Below, in pieces: positions 21,109 through 31,173 of a stretch of 64,000 nt of DNA. Source of the DNA: Trissonchulus latispiculum (Eukaryota; Nematoda; Enoplea; Enoplida; Ironidae). A program made the translations under genes and the position numbers. Each line of letters begins with the position of its first letter. Position 1 is the stretch's first letter. The notes under the pieces were generated by a model, which saw nothing but the letters and a program-made list of their open reading frames with translations, made no database searches and was not told where the DNA came from. Location: contig JASAND010004083.1 in NCBI GenBank assembly GCA_030248195.1, positions 1 to 64,000 of the forward strand. Reading direction: 5' to 3'.

Positions 21109-21382
21109 TTTATTTTTAGGCCAAAATTTACGGGGGGAGGGGGCCAAAAATCGCTAAAAATGACTAATTTTAGGTGTTTTAAGCTAAAATAGCGACATTT
21201 TCGTTAAAAATCAGGCGAAGCCCAAAAGTTTTCAACAATTTAGGGTAAAAACGGGAAAATTGGCAATTTTCTGGGTTATGGGGGGAGGTCGGAATTTATG
21301 GGGTTCTTTTCATGGGGGGCACCTCAAATGGTGGAGCGGAGGTTGGGGGGCGCCCGCCCACCCCCAGTAAAAATAAGCCAGG
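21109..21382. mobile_element. G-rich MITE family copy
   Basis: The left end TTTATTTTTAGGCCAAAATT followed by a G-run and the right end CCCCCAGTAAAAATAAGCCA are inverted. The middle carries GGCGAAGCCCAAAAGTTTTC and GGCAATTTTCTGGG, the same layout as 10374-10705. Confidence 0.65.
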
Positions 21383-21576
21383 TTTTCTAAAAATATGATT
21401 TGTCCTTCTGACTTGGAATTAAGCTTACTGCGTTCTGGCTCTTGTTACTGTCTGTGTTTGCAGTCCTGATTTTACTATTGCATAACTAAAGCTGATTTCA
21501 TAGTCGTGAACGCAGAAAGACGCTCGTCGACACGCGTCATTTCGCGCCGATCTGTCACATGCCGTTTAAGATTATC

Positions 21577-21932
21577 TTCAGTGATTTCATGGTCACGAAC
21601 GCATGCAGACTCTTATATATACACTCTTCCAATAGCGACCACAACCATCAAGTACAAGCACAAGCACAGGAAGAAAACGTTCACACTACGGCACAAGCCC
21701 AGCCAACAGACTTTCAAACTCAGCCTTGCCACACCTTCTGTTCATAGTGTGAAACAATTTTGATTGGCTGCTGGCGTTCTGCTTGTGCAAAAAGTTAAAC
21801 TGAATTCAACTCTGTGTGGTGCTTGTGCTTGTTCTTGTGCTTGTGCAAGTTTTTCAATAGAGTGAACCGGTTGTGTTTGTGCTTATGCCTTTTCTTGTGC
21901 TTGTGCTTGTGCGGTAGTGTGAACCGGGCCTG
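21577..21932. mobile_element. Probable MITE with iterated GCACAAG words
   Basis: The right end, read on the minus strand, is CAGGCCCGGTTCACACTACC followed by repeated GCACAAG. The left part has TTCACACTACGGCACAAG near 21690 and CAAGCACAAGCACAGG near 21655. The left boundary is uncertain. Reading frames on both strands across it are low-complexity and not genes. Confidence 0.5.
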
Positions 21933-22328
21933 ACTGTTCAATTGCTTGAATTTCACTTTGTCGCTCGTTATCTGTTTTAGTTTATATCCTATCATTAATG
22001 TGCCTTTTCTGAGTTATGTAGTTTAAAGTGGCATCTTTGATGTTTTCAGTTCGGTTATGTATCCTTTCTAGTGGGAGTTTCAAAAAGTGTTCCTTTTCGA
22101 CATGATCAAAGCTCCACTGTCACTTGCAAGCCCGACTGATCATAATTTCTGTTGCTGTAGTTTTCTACTTTTTTTTTGTCAGAAATTTGGGATTTGTATT
22201 TGCTTCATTTTTATTTCCTTTTCGACTTGAACCGTCTATTTTCATGTGTTGTGTTTGCGTAGCCTATCATTATGTAATTTATGTCTAATAAATATTGATT
22301 ATCTAATCCTGGTGATATGTTGGAATTC

Positions 22329-22332
<4 letters not shown>

Positions 22333-22418
<86 letters not shown>
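22333..22418. repeat. (AT)n microsatellite
   Basis: Uninterrupted AT dinucleotide repeat of about 86 bp. Confidence 0.98.
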
Positions 22419-22421
<3 letters not shown>

Positions 22422-24569
22422 GTACTTTGTTTTGTTTAAATTTGTGTGCAATTTGTGATTATCTGCTGCTCTGATGCCATTTCATTCGGTCTGATTTGAG
22501 GGCAACGATTCATCATTTTTGTTTCGGTTGTTAATGCTATGTTGATGATTTTGATGAATGTAGTATTAGGTAGGTTTTCTCAAATTTGGAAACGTTGTAA
22601 TTTTGAATCTTCGAAAGCAGTGTGTGTATGTGTATATGTGCGATATGTGTGTGTGTATGGCTGGAGTTCCATTCCCGCAGGGCTTAGCTACACCACTCGA
22701 GGGGTACATAGCCCTAAAATTGGTTTTCTTCGGGTTTTGGAGAAAATACCGGAAAATTCGGTTCTGCTATTTCTGCTGCTCGTGCCCGCTCCCAAACTTC
22801 GCCGCCCGCACATGCTTAATGCTGATCTATATCTTATAATTTTGATGTATACAGCGGAAATGTTCTTATTCCTCTTATCTTTTTTGGGGAGGGGTTGAAA
22901 ATGAGCTTAGATTATCACCAACGAGTCAGAATGGGTGAAGGTCAGAAACGACCACTCCCATTTTGCCGCCACTTATATTTTGAACAATTATCCTTGAAAA
23001 AGAATATTCCCATTGAACAGAGATCATCTTTGTTTGAGTATCACCAAATTCTGTTTGCTTCCATAATTTAATTTCATGATATTACAGCCTTTCACTGATG
23101 TTCGTATATTCTCTTCTGTATAAAAACTATTCCCGTTCCACGACGTATGTTTTTCTTTGTTTGTGTCTGTTTCAATGCTTTATGTTTTGCTCTTGCTGGA
23201 TAGTGCAAGTACCATGTACACTAATTTTAGAGTTATGTCTTTAACTGTAACATAAACAGTCGTTTAACCTTGAAAATAAAGTAGTATGTTGTTGTTCATA
23301 TTCATTAGATATGCATAGGATGGTTTAGGTAAAGAAAAGAAATTTTAGCATACAATTTATGTACCTTTCAATATTTATCCTCTTCAAACAATGATAAGAC
23401 CAAGAAAATTTAGGCTTATTACGGCAGCTGCTAAAATATTCGTGCTTAGTGACAGCCAGTGCCTATTGTACAGCACCTGTGTTTTCTTACGGGATTATTC
23501 CTATTAAAGATGCTTGAGCTTGGGGGTTTGATAGAAAATTATGTGACGTTTTCAACCAAAGATCTGCACCGAAACGGGTTAGCTAACGCTGGCTGTCATG
23601 CACATTGAACATGCTCTTGTCTTACCTTATTTGAACTAAAGTTTTAGCATTTGGAATGATAGTCACATCTTGGAGAGATGAATCGTTGTGGCAAGTAGTG
23701 GCCCATGGGCTTTTTTAGAAACCAGCAATTTTGAATTCTATTTTAATCCAAAGAACGCTCATGAGCGATATTTTGGAAAAAAGTTGAACCGTAGAAAAAG
23801 TTCACAATACAGTCGTGGCCAGAAATAGTGTACTCATTTTTGCGAATTTTAGCCATTCGCAGCTTGCGAATGCTGAGTTTTTTCGCGAAGGTGTATAGTA
23901 GCTGTTAATAGTAGTAAGCCTATGTAGGATTGCTCCTAATATTAATTAAGGAAGTGTTCCTTTGGGATAATTAGGTTTCAAATGATTTTCCTAAGCTGGG
24001 AGAGCTGTCTATCACTGCTAACTTTTCTTCTAAGTTCGGGGAATGCCAGATATCCTATGAATTAGAAGTGTAGTGGTCTCCTAACTCCCTCCTACAACTC
24101 CTAAAAATTTTCCTAAGTAAACTTCCTTAGAATACTTTGCAACGCGGCCCAAATATATATATATATATAGAGCCTGATACGAGCAACTAATGGTCTGCGT
24201 CACTGTGACATGTAGGAAAATACCTAAAGTTCCTCCTTTTCGACAAGTTAATATAATCTGTAAAGCGCCACTGTGCTGCGGAAGAAGCTTTGAAAATGAA
24301 TTGGGGTTGAAACATTTTTACAACTTAAACTTTTTAACACTTTTTACACTTTTTTACAGTGTTAAAAACAGGTGTAAAACCATGATTACTTTTTTACATG
24401 TAAATAAATAACCCTATAAAAGGAATAATATTACGATAGACAAAGCTTCTTCTGTCCCTTCTTTCAAACATTCAAACTTTCGCCGTGATGTTGCCAGTGA
24501 AGGCTATAGTTCAACACAGTACATGTCCTATTTCAATCTTCTGCTTAGCTTGGCGATTTAGTAATGGTC
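22419..24569. other. Intergenic, nothing recognised
   Basis: No spliced or unspliced frame here looks like a protein. There is a short (TA)n run near 24150-24170 and a small TTTTTACA-rich patch at 24310-24370. Confidence 0.5.
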
Positions 24570-24705
24570 AGGGGTCCTTTGCATGAAGGTTATTATTAAT
24601 AAATTATTAGTGATTAGATGAATAGTGTAGCAGCATAGTGAAGCAGCGAAGCAGTAGTAATAGTCACTAAAATTTATAAGTAATAACTTTATGCACCGGG
24701 CCTCA
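24570..24705. mobile_element. 136-bp MITE
   Basis: The left end AGGGGTCCTTTGCATGAAGG and the complement of the right end (TGAGGCCCGGTGCATAAAG) match for about 40 bp, including TTATTA and TAGTGA blocks. The interior is too short to code. Confidence 0.65.
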
Positions 24706-25189
24706 GGCCTCAGAGTTCACTGTGGGGAATAAATATGCTTTCCACACACTCGGCGATATGAGAGGAGAGAGAGAGAGGGAGTGATATTTACTCCTTCATA
24801 GCATATGCTCAGGCATATACACATAAGTATACAAATAACATCAAGCAGGAATCAACATCGTCCAATCCAGCTGAAGTGGGGAGTATATGGATCCAGCCTG
24901 CCCTCACAGATCGACATGACTCTGATAAAGCTCTAACTCTTAAATTAGAATTAAAAGTGTTCTTTCCTACGTAGTGCTATAAATGTGTGTGCTAGCAAAT
25001 GCCGTAAATTGTGAGCAATGAGCAGATAGAGCGGCCTGAACAGCTCAAGTAGCCCGAACCACGGTTTTTTGCGTCCAGATGTGCGTCTGAACGCAAAGTT
25101 TCTTATCCGGAAGCAACAAAATTTTAGCGGGTCGCAAGCTAGACCCAACATTATTTCGGGAGAAAATTCACCTTTTTAAGAGTAAAAAC

Positions 25190-26310
25190 CTTAAATGTTT
25201 CCAGTACCAATTTTTCCGTTTTTTCCAAAAACTTCTTCGAATTCTGGGGGCTCCGCCCCCAACCCCAAGTGTTTACCACTTTGTCATGTAATGCCAAAGT
25301 GCAAGATCATGTCTCAATGTTATTTGTTAAGTAGTTGTCCACCTGTATCCATAGAATTTTTGAACTCGTAAATTTCACATCAATAAGTAAGGCATTACAA
25401 TGTGCATAATCGTGAACATTTGAGCTTTTATCACATTTTTGAAGAATAATGCTACACCACGCATATGTACAATACAAAAATTTACAGTTGCAGTTTACGC
25501 AAAGAATGAAATAGCGTTAGATGCTTTAGTTAGATTTAACACATACCAAATGAATTCTTTTAAATATTTCCATTACGGATTTATTCCTAATTGCAAAAAA
25601 TCTACAACTTCTGGGGAGCTCCGCCCCCCAGACTCCGCTGATTTTTTACAATGATTTTTCAGGAATCTGTAATTCTCAGTTTTAAAAATGGAATTTGTTT
25701 TCATATCTACTACCTTTCTTCTTAGTGATATTAATTTAATAACTATTTTATTAATTTTTAATACCGTAAGTAGTTTATCTATAACATTGAAACATCGTAA
25801 TAATGTGTGTCAATAAAATCGAAAATTACTCACGAAATGCGTTATATGCTACAGACGCTAAATTAATCTTTTTAAACATTTCCATTATGGATTTAATCCG
25901 TAATTGCAAAAAATCTCCAACTTCTGGGGGGCTCCGCCGCTGCTTCCGCTGCCTTTCGCTTCCGCTGCCGCCGCCGCCGGTGCTCGCTTCCAATACTGTT
26001 TTCAGAGATCAGTAGTTCTCAGAGTAAACGAAACTGAATGTATGTTTGATATTTACTACCTTATTTCTGAATCCTATTCCTAAATATTTCATTAATTTTT
26101 AATATTTTAATTAGTTTAACTATATATAACATTGAAATATGGGAATAATGTGTGTCAGTAAAATTGAAAATTACTCAAGGTATTGCGTTGAACGCAACAG
26201 GTGCTAAATAAAATCTTTTTATACATTTCCATTACGGATTACCTATTTTGGAATTTCAAAAAATTCTTCAACTTCTGGAGGCTCCGCCCCCACACCCCCG
26301 CTCTGTACAT
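25190..26310. repeat. Degenerate tandem repeat, about 310-350-bp period, with GC-rich hairpins
   Basis: The block TTTCCATTA-GGATT recurs at about 25567, 25879 and 26225. Each time it is followed by TTGCAAAAAAT or similar, AACTTCTGG, and a GGGGCTCCGCCCC-type hairpin (25245-25262, 25605-25632, 25922-25940, 26273-26290). A fourth, partial unit lies at 25190-25265. Between them AT-rich spacers are also alignable (AATAATGTGTGTCA-TAAAAT). Small frames within are spurious. Confidence 0.75.
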
Positions 26311-26459
26311 TGGCCGCATCTATATTCTATAGGTACCTTTGTAATCGTGCATTAGTGATAAGCAGCACCAACTTTCAAAATAATCTAAATAGTGTTATAC
26401 TAAAGACATTATCAAAATTTTTATAAATAAAACAATTTTTTGCACAGAAAACACGATAA

Positions 26460-26710
26460 AACAAAAATTCTACCTGGACGCACGCAACTTAAACTTAGCG
26501 GGGCCCAAAGTTGACGCAAATCCGAAAACCAAGAAACCCTGGCCCGAATCGCTCGAGTCGGGCCTGTCCTCCAGAGCTAGCCTAGCTACGTGGTTCGGGT
26601 TCGGGGCGCAAGCAGTATTTCTCGGGCCGGCTAGTGCTCGAGCCCGAACTGAGTTTAAGGACCAAGGTCAGAAGCACGGCTCGAGCGCTATTCATCATAC
26701 TGCATTAAAA
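26460..26710. repeat. GC-rich repeat patch with CTCGGGC/GCCCGA words
   Basis: A locally GC-rich region with repeated CTCGAGC and GGGCC/CCCGAA words in an AT-rich setting, sharing AACCACG / CCCGAA words with 25020-25150. Probably the end of a small transposon; boundaries not resolved. Confidence 0.35.
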
Positions 26711-26912
26711 TTAAGCAGGACGTTTTTAGGGTTTCCCACCTCCCCCTAATTGGAGGGAGGCAACAGCAGCCGATTCTGATCGGAGCATAATCTATTTTAT
26801 ATGGAATGTAGGGTAAGTATAGGAAACTGCTTGTCGGATTTTCGCTCTTTTAATTCGCTTCTACATAATATGCATACGATATATAACTAATGTGATTATA
26901 AACTATAGACTC

Positions 26913-27115
26913 TTAATGAACAAAAACAAATACGGTGAAAAATGAGAGTAAAAATAGACTGCATTTGGACGTGGACGCTTCACCAGCCATTTGTGGTTGA
27001 GGTTGAGACTCCGGAAGATATTTGTGCTTACGTCCAGTGGAGGTACAGGTCACCTTCGTGTTATCATTAACGGCTGATTCCCCCAGCGCAAGTTCAATGC
27101 TGTGCCATTTGCAAC
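26913..27115 (-). CDS. Small secreted protein, exon 2
   Basis: 203 nt from the acceptor (TTCTGTTCTAG on the minus strand) to the stop at 26913. Encodes the second Cys unit, spacer and hydrophobic tail. Confidence 0.72.
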
Positions 27116-29383
27116 CTAGAACAGAATGAGGAAATGAAAGAAACATTAGCTAGTATTAGCAAAGCAATAATGCTATATGTTCTGCGTAGTGTATATGTAG
27201 GTGAAAAATTGCAGATTTAGGTGTAATCTAAAATAGCAACAGAAGAATGGAGTTTTTCGTCCGCTTGCGTTTGAAAGGAGATTCTCCTGCCAATATTTTC
27301 GTCTTTGTTTCTAACGGAATTTAGTTTATTGTCGGATCAGTTTTGCAATTCACAAAACTTACGTAATATAGTTTTCATTATTTTATCATTCATGCTTTTT
27401 ATGGAAACATGAATTAATTTTCTACATCCTGCTCTGTTATCAGTCTTTGCGTTACTAAATTCTGAATTAGTAATGAGGGATGCTATGATGTCTGTAATTT
27501 GTGTAAAACTATTTACATTAACCGTTAGTTAAAATATGCAAACCTTATATATGTCGAAGCCTAGTAGTCAAACTAGCCATTTAGTTAAATGGCTAAACCT
27601 TTTAGCCATTTAGTCAAATGGCTAGCCCAGTAGTAAAAGGCAGCGTGTTTGACTACTTGGCCAAAAGACTCGCAATATTTTAGCCATTTAGTAAAATGGC
27701 TACAGTGTTTTAGCCATTTAGTTAAGTGGCCAGCAGCTCGTAGCCTAGTTGTAAAATGACAGTATTAATAACAAAAAAGTTGTTGAAAGTAGTTATTTCA
27801 TCGCAATTTGTTCCGTTACTGTTTAAGCAACTAAAACTTCTTTCTTAGAACAACATCAGCTAACATCTCATTATACTACATTTTAGTAGTCAGCTCATTA
27901 TCAACTCATTATCACTCATCACCAACTGATTATGTAACTTGCTGCAATGGCCGCTGCAGCTTATGATCATAAGACTGCATTTTACAGTGAGCTAGACGAG
28001 TTCTATAAAATTTATCCCCGACGAAAACCACTACTACAGAACGAGCTGAACCAAAAAATTGTTGATCTACAATCAGCCAGACGCACTCCTGAAAACGTGT
28101 CCAAAACTCAAGCCCAGTACTACCTGCTAAGAACCTATCAACTAATTGAACTAAAGAACCTGATCCGACTGGCAAAAAAACCCCAAAAGGAAGGCGAACC
28201 TCTGGTCTATATCCCATCTTATGAGGAGCTTTTTGAAAAAATTCAGGAGTGTCATCAGATTTTAGGTACGATAATTATTTATTTGCTATCATTCTGTTTT
28301 AAACTTTAAAACCCGGTGTTCGTCAGTGTAAAACAAAGCAATGCAAGTGCTTAAAAGTTGGTCTACAGTGCACAACACATTGTCATGGATCTGATCATTG
28401 CAGCAATATCTAAGAAATTGGCATTAGAAACCTTCTTAAATCTTAAATATTTAAACTGCATCAATGGAAAAAACTTGCAAGTAAATTCATCAACAATTTA
28501 AGTATATTTGTAAAGTTATTAAAAAAGATGTTATTAATACTGTCATTTTACAACTAGGCTACGAGCTGCTGGCCATTTAACTAAATGGCTAAAACACTGT
28601 AGCCATTTTACTAAATGGCTAAAATATTGCGTGTCTTTTGGCCAAGTAGTCAAACACGCTGCCTTTTACTATTGGGCTAGCCATTTGACTAAATGGCTAA
28701 AAGGTTTAGCCATTTAACTAAATGGCTAGTTTGACTACTAGGCTTCGACATATATAAGGTTTGCATATTTTAACTAACGCTTAATGTTAATAGTTTTACA
28801 CAAATTACAGACATCATAGCATCCCTCATTACTAATTCAGAATTTAGTAACGCAAAGACTGATAACAGAGCAGGATGTAGAAAATTAATTCATGTTTCCA
28901 TAAAAAGCATGAATGATAAAATAATGAAAACTATATTACGTAAGTTTTGTGAATTGCAAAACTGATCCGACAATAAACTAAATTCCGTTAGAAACAAAGA
29001 CGAAAATATTGGCAGGAGAATCTCCTTTCAAACGCAAGCCAAGTAGGCAGTAGGCCAAGTTTGGCCAAGTAGTCAAACACGCTGCCTTTTACTACTGGGC
29101 TAGCCATTTGACTAAATGGCTAAAAGGTTTAGCCATTTAACTAAATGGCTAGTTTGACTACTAGGCTTCGACATATATACTATTTTTATGCATCAGGAAA
29201 TTCCACTTTACCTATGATAACTGATTCCCATTCGTCATTATTTAGTGTACAGTTATATTTGTAATTCCCATCCCACCAAGTCGTACCAACCGCGTGGTGA
29301 TCGCCAGAAAAGGAAGGGCAGCCTTCTTTCGAACCAGAAATTGAACAGACGAACAATGAGGCAAACAACAGTAGGAATATCAT
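26913..29383 (-). CDS. Small secreted protein, two exons, 124 aa, possible tandem Fn1-like repeats
   Basis: Gene-level entry; exons 29383-29212 and 27115-26913. The start codon opens a signal peptide (MIFLLLFASLFVCSISG). Two similar Cys-containing units follow: GCPSFSGDHHAVGTTWWDG with YKYNCTLNNDEW, and GCKWHSIELALGESAVND with KVTCTSTGR. The pattern GC-x(n)-G-E-x(n)-C-T resembles the short fibronectin-type-I-like domain known from nematode MIG-6/MIG-18-type matrix proteins, but that is a resemblance only. A proline/glutamine-rich spacer and a C-terminal hydrophobic tail (SLFLLSFFTVFVFVH) suggest membrane or GPI anchoring. The splice is ATAG|GTAAAG to TTCTGTTCTAG and restores a Gly codon at the start of unit 2. 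The 2.1-kb intron holds a transposon. Confidence 0.75.
27263..29038. mobile_element. 1.78-kb transposon with 510-bp inverted repeats and KRBA2-like gene remnants
   Basis: Left arm 27263-27772 and right arm 28531-29038 are near-identical inverted copies. Inside each arm the palindromic word AGCCATTTAGTTAAATGGCT and its variants occur several times. The 758-bp interior holds a frame starting at 27947 that resembles the N-terminal part of KRBA2-like integrase proteins, and a separate Cys-rich piece like their C-terminus; the integrase core between them is missing. A partial extra copy of the arm lies directly outside at 29041-29180. The element is in the intron of the small secreted gene. Confidence 0.85.
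27947..28416 (+). pseudogene. KRBA2-like integrase gene, internally deleted remnant
   Basis: The ATG at 27947 (context GCAATGG) opens about 105 codons: FYSELDEFYKIYPRRKP, a hydrophilic helical stretch, and VYIPSYEELFEKIQECHQIL. This is the layout of KRBA2-like proteins just before their integrase zinc-binding segment, where HGGRD would be expected next. Instead the frame runs into AT-rich sequence and stops at 28309. In another frame, 28313-28416 encodes CKTKQCKCLKVGLQC and CHGSDHCSN before a stop, matching the Cys-rich C-terminal tail typical of the same family. The catalytic core is deleted, so the product cannot be an active integrase. Family assignment is from remembered pattern, not a search. 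Confidence 0.7.
29041..29180. repeat. Partial copy of the 27263-29038 element arm
   Basis: About 125 bp repeat the right-arm sequence around 28629-28756 (CAAGTAGTCAAACACGCTGCC through CTAGGCTTCGACATATATA). They lie immediately outside the element and about 30 bp before exon 1 of the secreted gene ends. Confidence 0.8.
29212..29383 (-). CDS. Small secreted protein, exon 1
   Basis: 172 nt from ATG to the donor ATCATAG|GTAAAG. Encodes the signal peptide and first Cys unit, ending on one base of the Gly codon completed by exon 2. The in-frame extension past the donor (KVEFPDA) is intronic. Confidence 0.75.
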
Positions 29384-29515
29384 ATCAGCTTAATGATATA
29401 TTACAGTTATGTCATGCAATACATACACAGCATGTGACTAACTCAAGGTAAACCAAAATAAGAAAACACATTTTCAAATTTTCACTACTATGCACATAAA
29501 ATTGTTTATAAATCT

Positions 29516-30277
29516 TAGGGCCTTTTCGCGAAACAGTTAAGCAACGAGTTAAATTTAACTCGATCCTTTTCGTGAAAGAGGGAAGATTATAATCCTTTTA
29601 TGCCCGCGGCTGCCATTTGGCACAAGTGGAAATTTTTGGTTCTTATTCCAAAGAGCAGACAACGGTTGCACAATAGAGCTCTGATCACGGATTCCTTTTT
29701 CTTCGGCACTCTCACTACAATTTGGCGTAAAAAGTTCAGTAGTTGTTAAAGAAATAAAGTCCCGGCTAGTTTTTGGAAGAATGGATAATGCGGCAAATTG
29801 TGTGCTATGTTTCTGTGTTTATTTTAAACGATGTCAGCATTGGTTGTAATTAGTTGGCGGCAAATCCCTTCTACCAGGTGATGGGGGAGGTTAAACAGAT
29901 TAAACTAACGTATAGCTGATCCAGTCTGTGAATCGTCTTGCCCCGAGAAATATGTTGGTATTTTGCAATGAAACTTTAGCTTTTAGCAGAAATTCGTACT
30001 TTGTCCGACTTTGACGGCTTCTAACTTTTTCTGCGTGCATCGGAGACCGTTCAATGCTGAATGTAGAGCAATTAATTCGCTATCGATTGGCGGCAGTTCC
30101 ATTTCTCTAGGTGGTCTCAGTAAAAAACGGCAGCCGAAACGGTAAAACTGGTCTTTTTCAACCGCTTCCCCGAGAAGTCTTGGGCAGAAGAGGGTTAAGC
30201 TTTAGCGGACTTCAACGAGTTAAAATGGTCAATTTAATCTCTACTCTACTATACTTTACTTTTTCGCGAAGGCCCTT
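29516..30277. mobile_element. About 760-bp MITE with AGGGCCTTTTCGCGAAA ends
   Basis: The left end TTAGGGCCTTTTCGCGAAAC and the right end (TTTTTCGCGAAGGCCCTTA) are inverted. A second, shorter layer (GAGTTAAATTTAACTCGATC near the left; GAGTTAAAATGGTCAATTTA near the right) also pairs. No coding potential. Shorter relatives with CTTTTCGCG ends are at 56253-56378 and, weakly, 33385-33515. Confidence 0.7.
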
Positions 30278-31080
30278 AGGGATCTGAATCTAGGTGGGAC
30301 GATCCCCGCACTGGACAGTTTTTAATTAAACTGTTACAAAATTAATATGGACTTGTACTGTTGTTGTTAGCACTGACATTTGTGAATGGACAATGGTGAT
30401 TAACCCGAGATAAATACTATATGTAAAGGGTCTTTCACTAAACTTAACCAATTGTTTTTAAATTAAGCAAATTAATATTTAAATCAGTAATTAAACAATT
30501 AATCACATCTCTTCCAAAACGGAGGGGCCAAATTATTTGAGCTACTTTTTAAAACGTTATTTGTCTGCTATGTAAGTCTGTATACATACGTGTAATCATT
30601 TGAGACAAAAAGAAGTAAACGCTCGGAGTACCTATAACAGATGTAGGATTTGCGATAAAGGGAAAATATCAGTGAAATCTGCTGCCATGTAAAAACCACA
30701 ATCGGATAAATATCAAAAATGCAGGTGAATTAATATACAACTAAAAACTGGTTACGAAGGAGGACCACATTTTTCTAACTATGTATAAATTTATTTGCTG
30801 ATGATGTGCTGTTACTATGCATTTACTTTGACTTTACTTTTTTATTTTACTTACCTAAACCTTGACGAAGTTTCAATGCCTGTTAATAAGAAAATTCTCA
30901 TAATTCGATTCAAAGCATATAACTTAAGTGCTCAGTTCAAAAAAGAAAATTAAACAAGACGGTTTATATTGTAATATGTTCATCAGGTTGGTTTATTTCA
31001 AGCTTGCATGTAAAATCCATTGACATAAAGTAAATTATATGCATTTTTAGTTTTGCCCAGTACTTTTGTTCCATTAAACA
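30278..31080. other. Intergenic, nothing recognised
   Basis: AT-rich DNA between the small secreted gene and DEG/ENaC gene B; no credible frame or repeat boundary found. Confidence 0.5.
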
Positions 31081-31173
31081 TTATTCCTCTTCGTTCTTCA
31101 GTGTTCCTTTGAAACAAACTCTTTGAAGACATAAGATGACCACTTGGATTAAGCTGAATGCTGATATGCCCAA
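31081..31173 (-). CDS. DEG/ENaC B, exon 9 (second half of TM2 and tail)
   Basis: Acceptor TTTATTTCTTTACAG. Encodes LGISAFSLIQVVILCLQ and a short charged tail ending NEEE before TAA. It gives the Gly-Ile-Ser filter in the right place after GLW. A rival exon at 31515-31453 lacks this motif and was rejected. Confidence 0.85.
   Translation of the reverse strand: MGISAFSLIQVVILCLQRVCFKGTLKNEEE

Noticed and set aside
21506..21995. His/Lys-rich frames on both strands
   Set aside because: Low-complexity translation of iterated GCACAAG words in a probable MITE.
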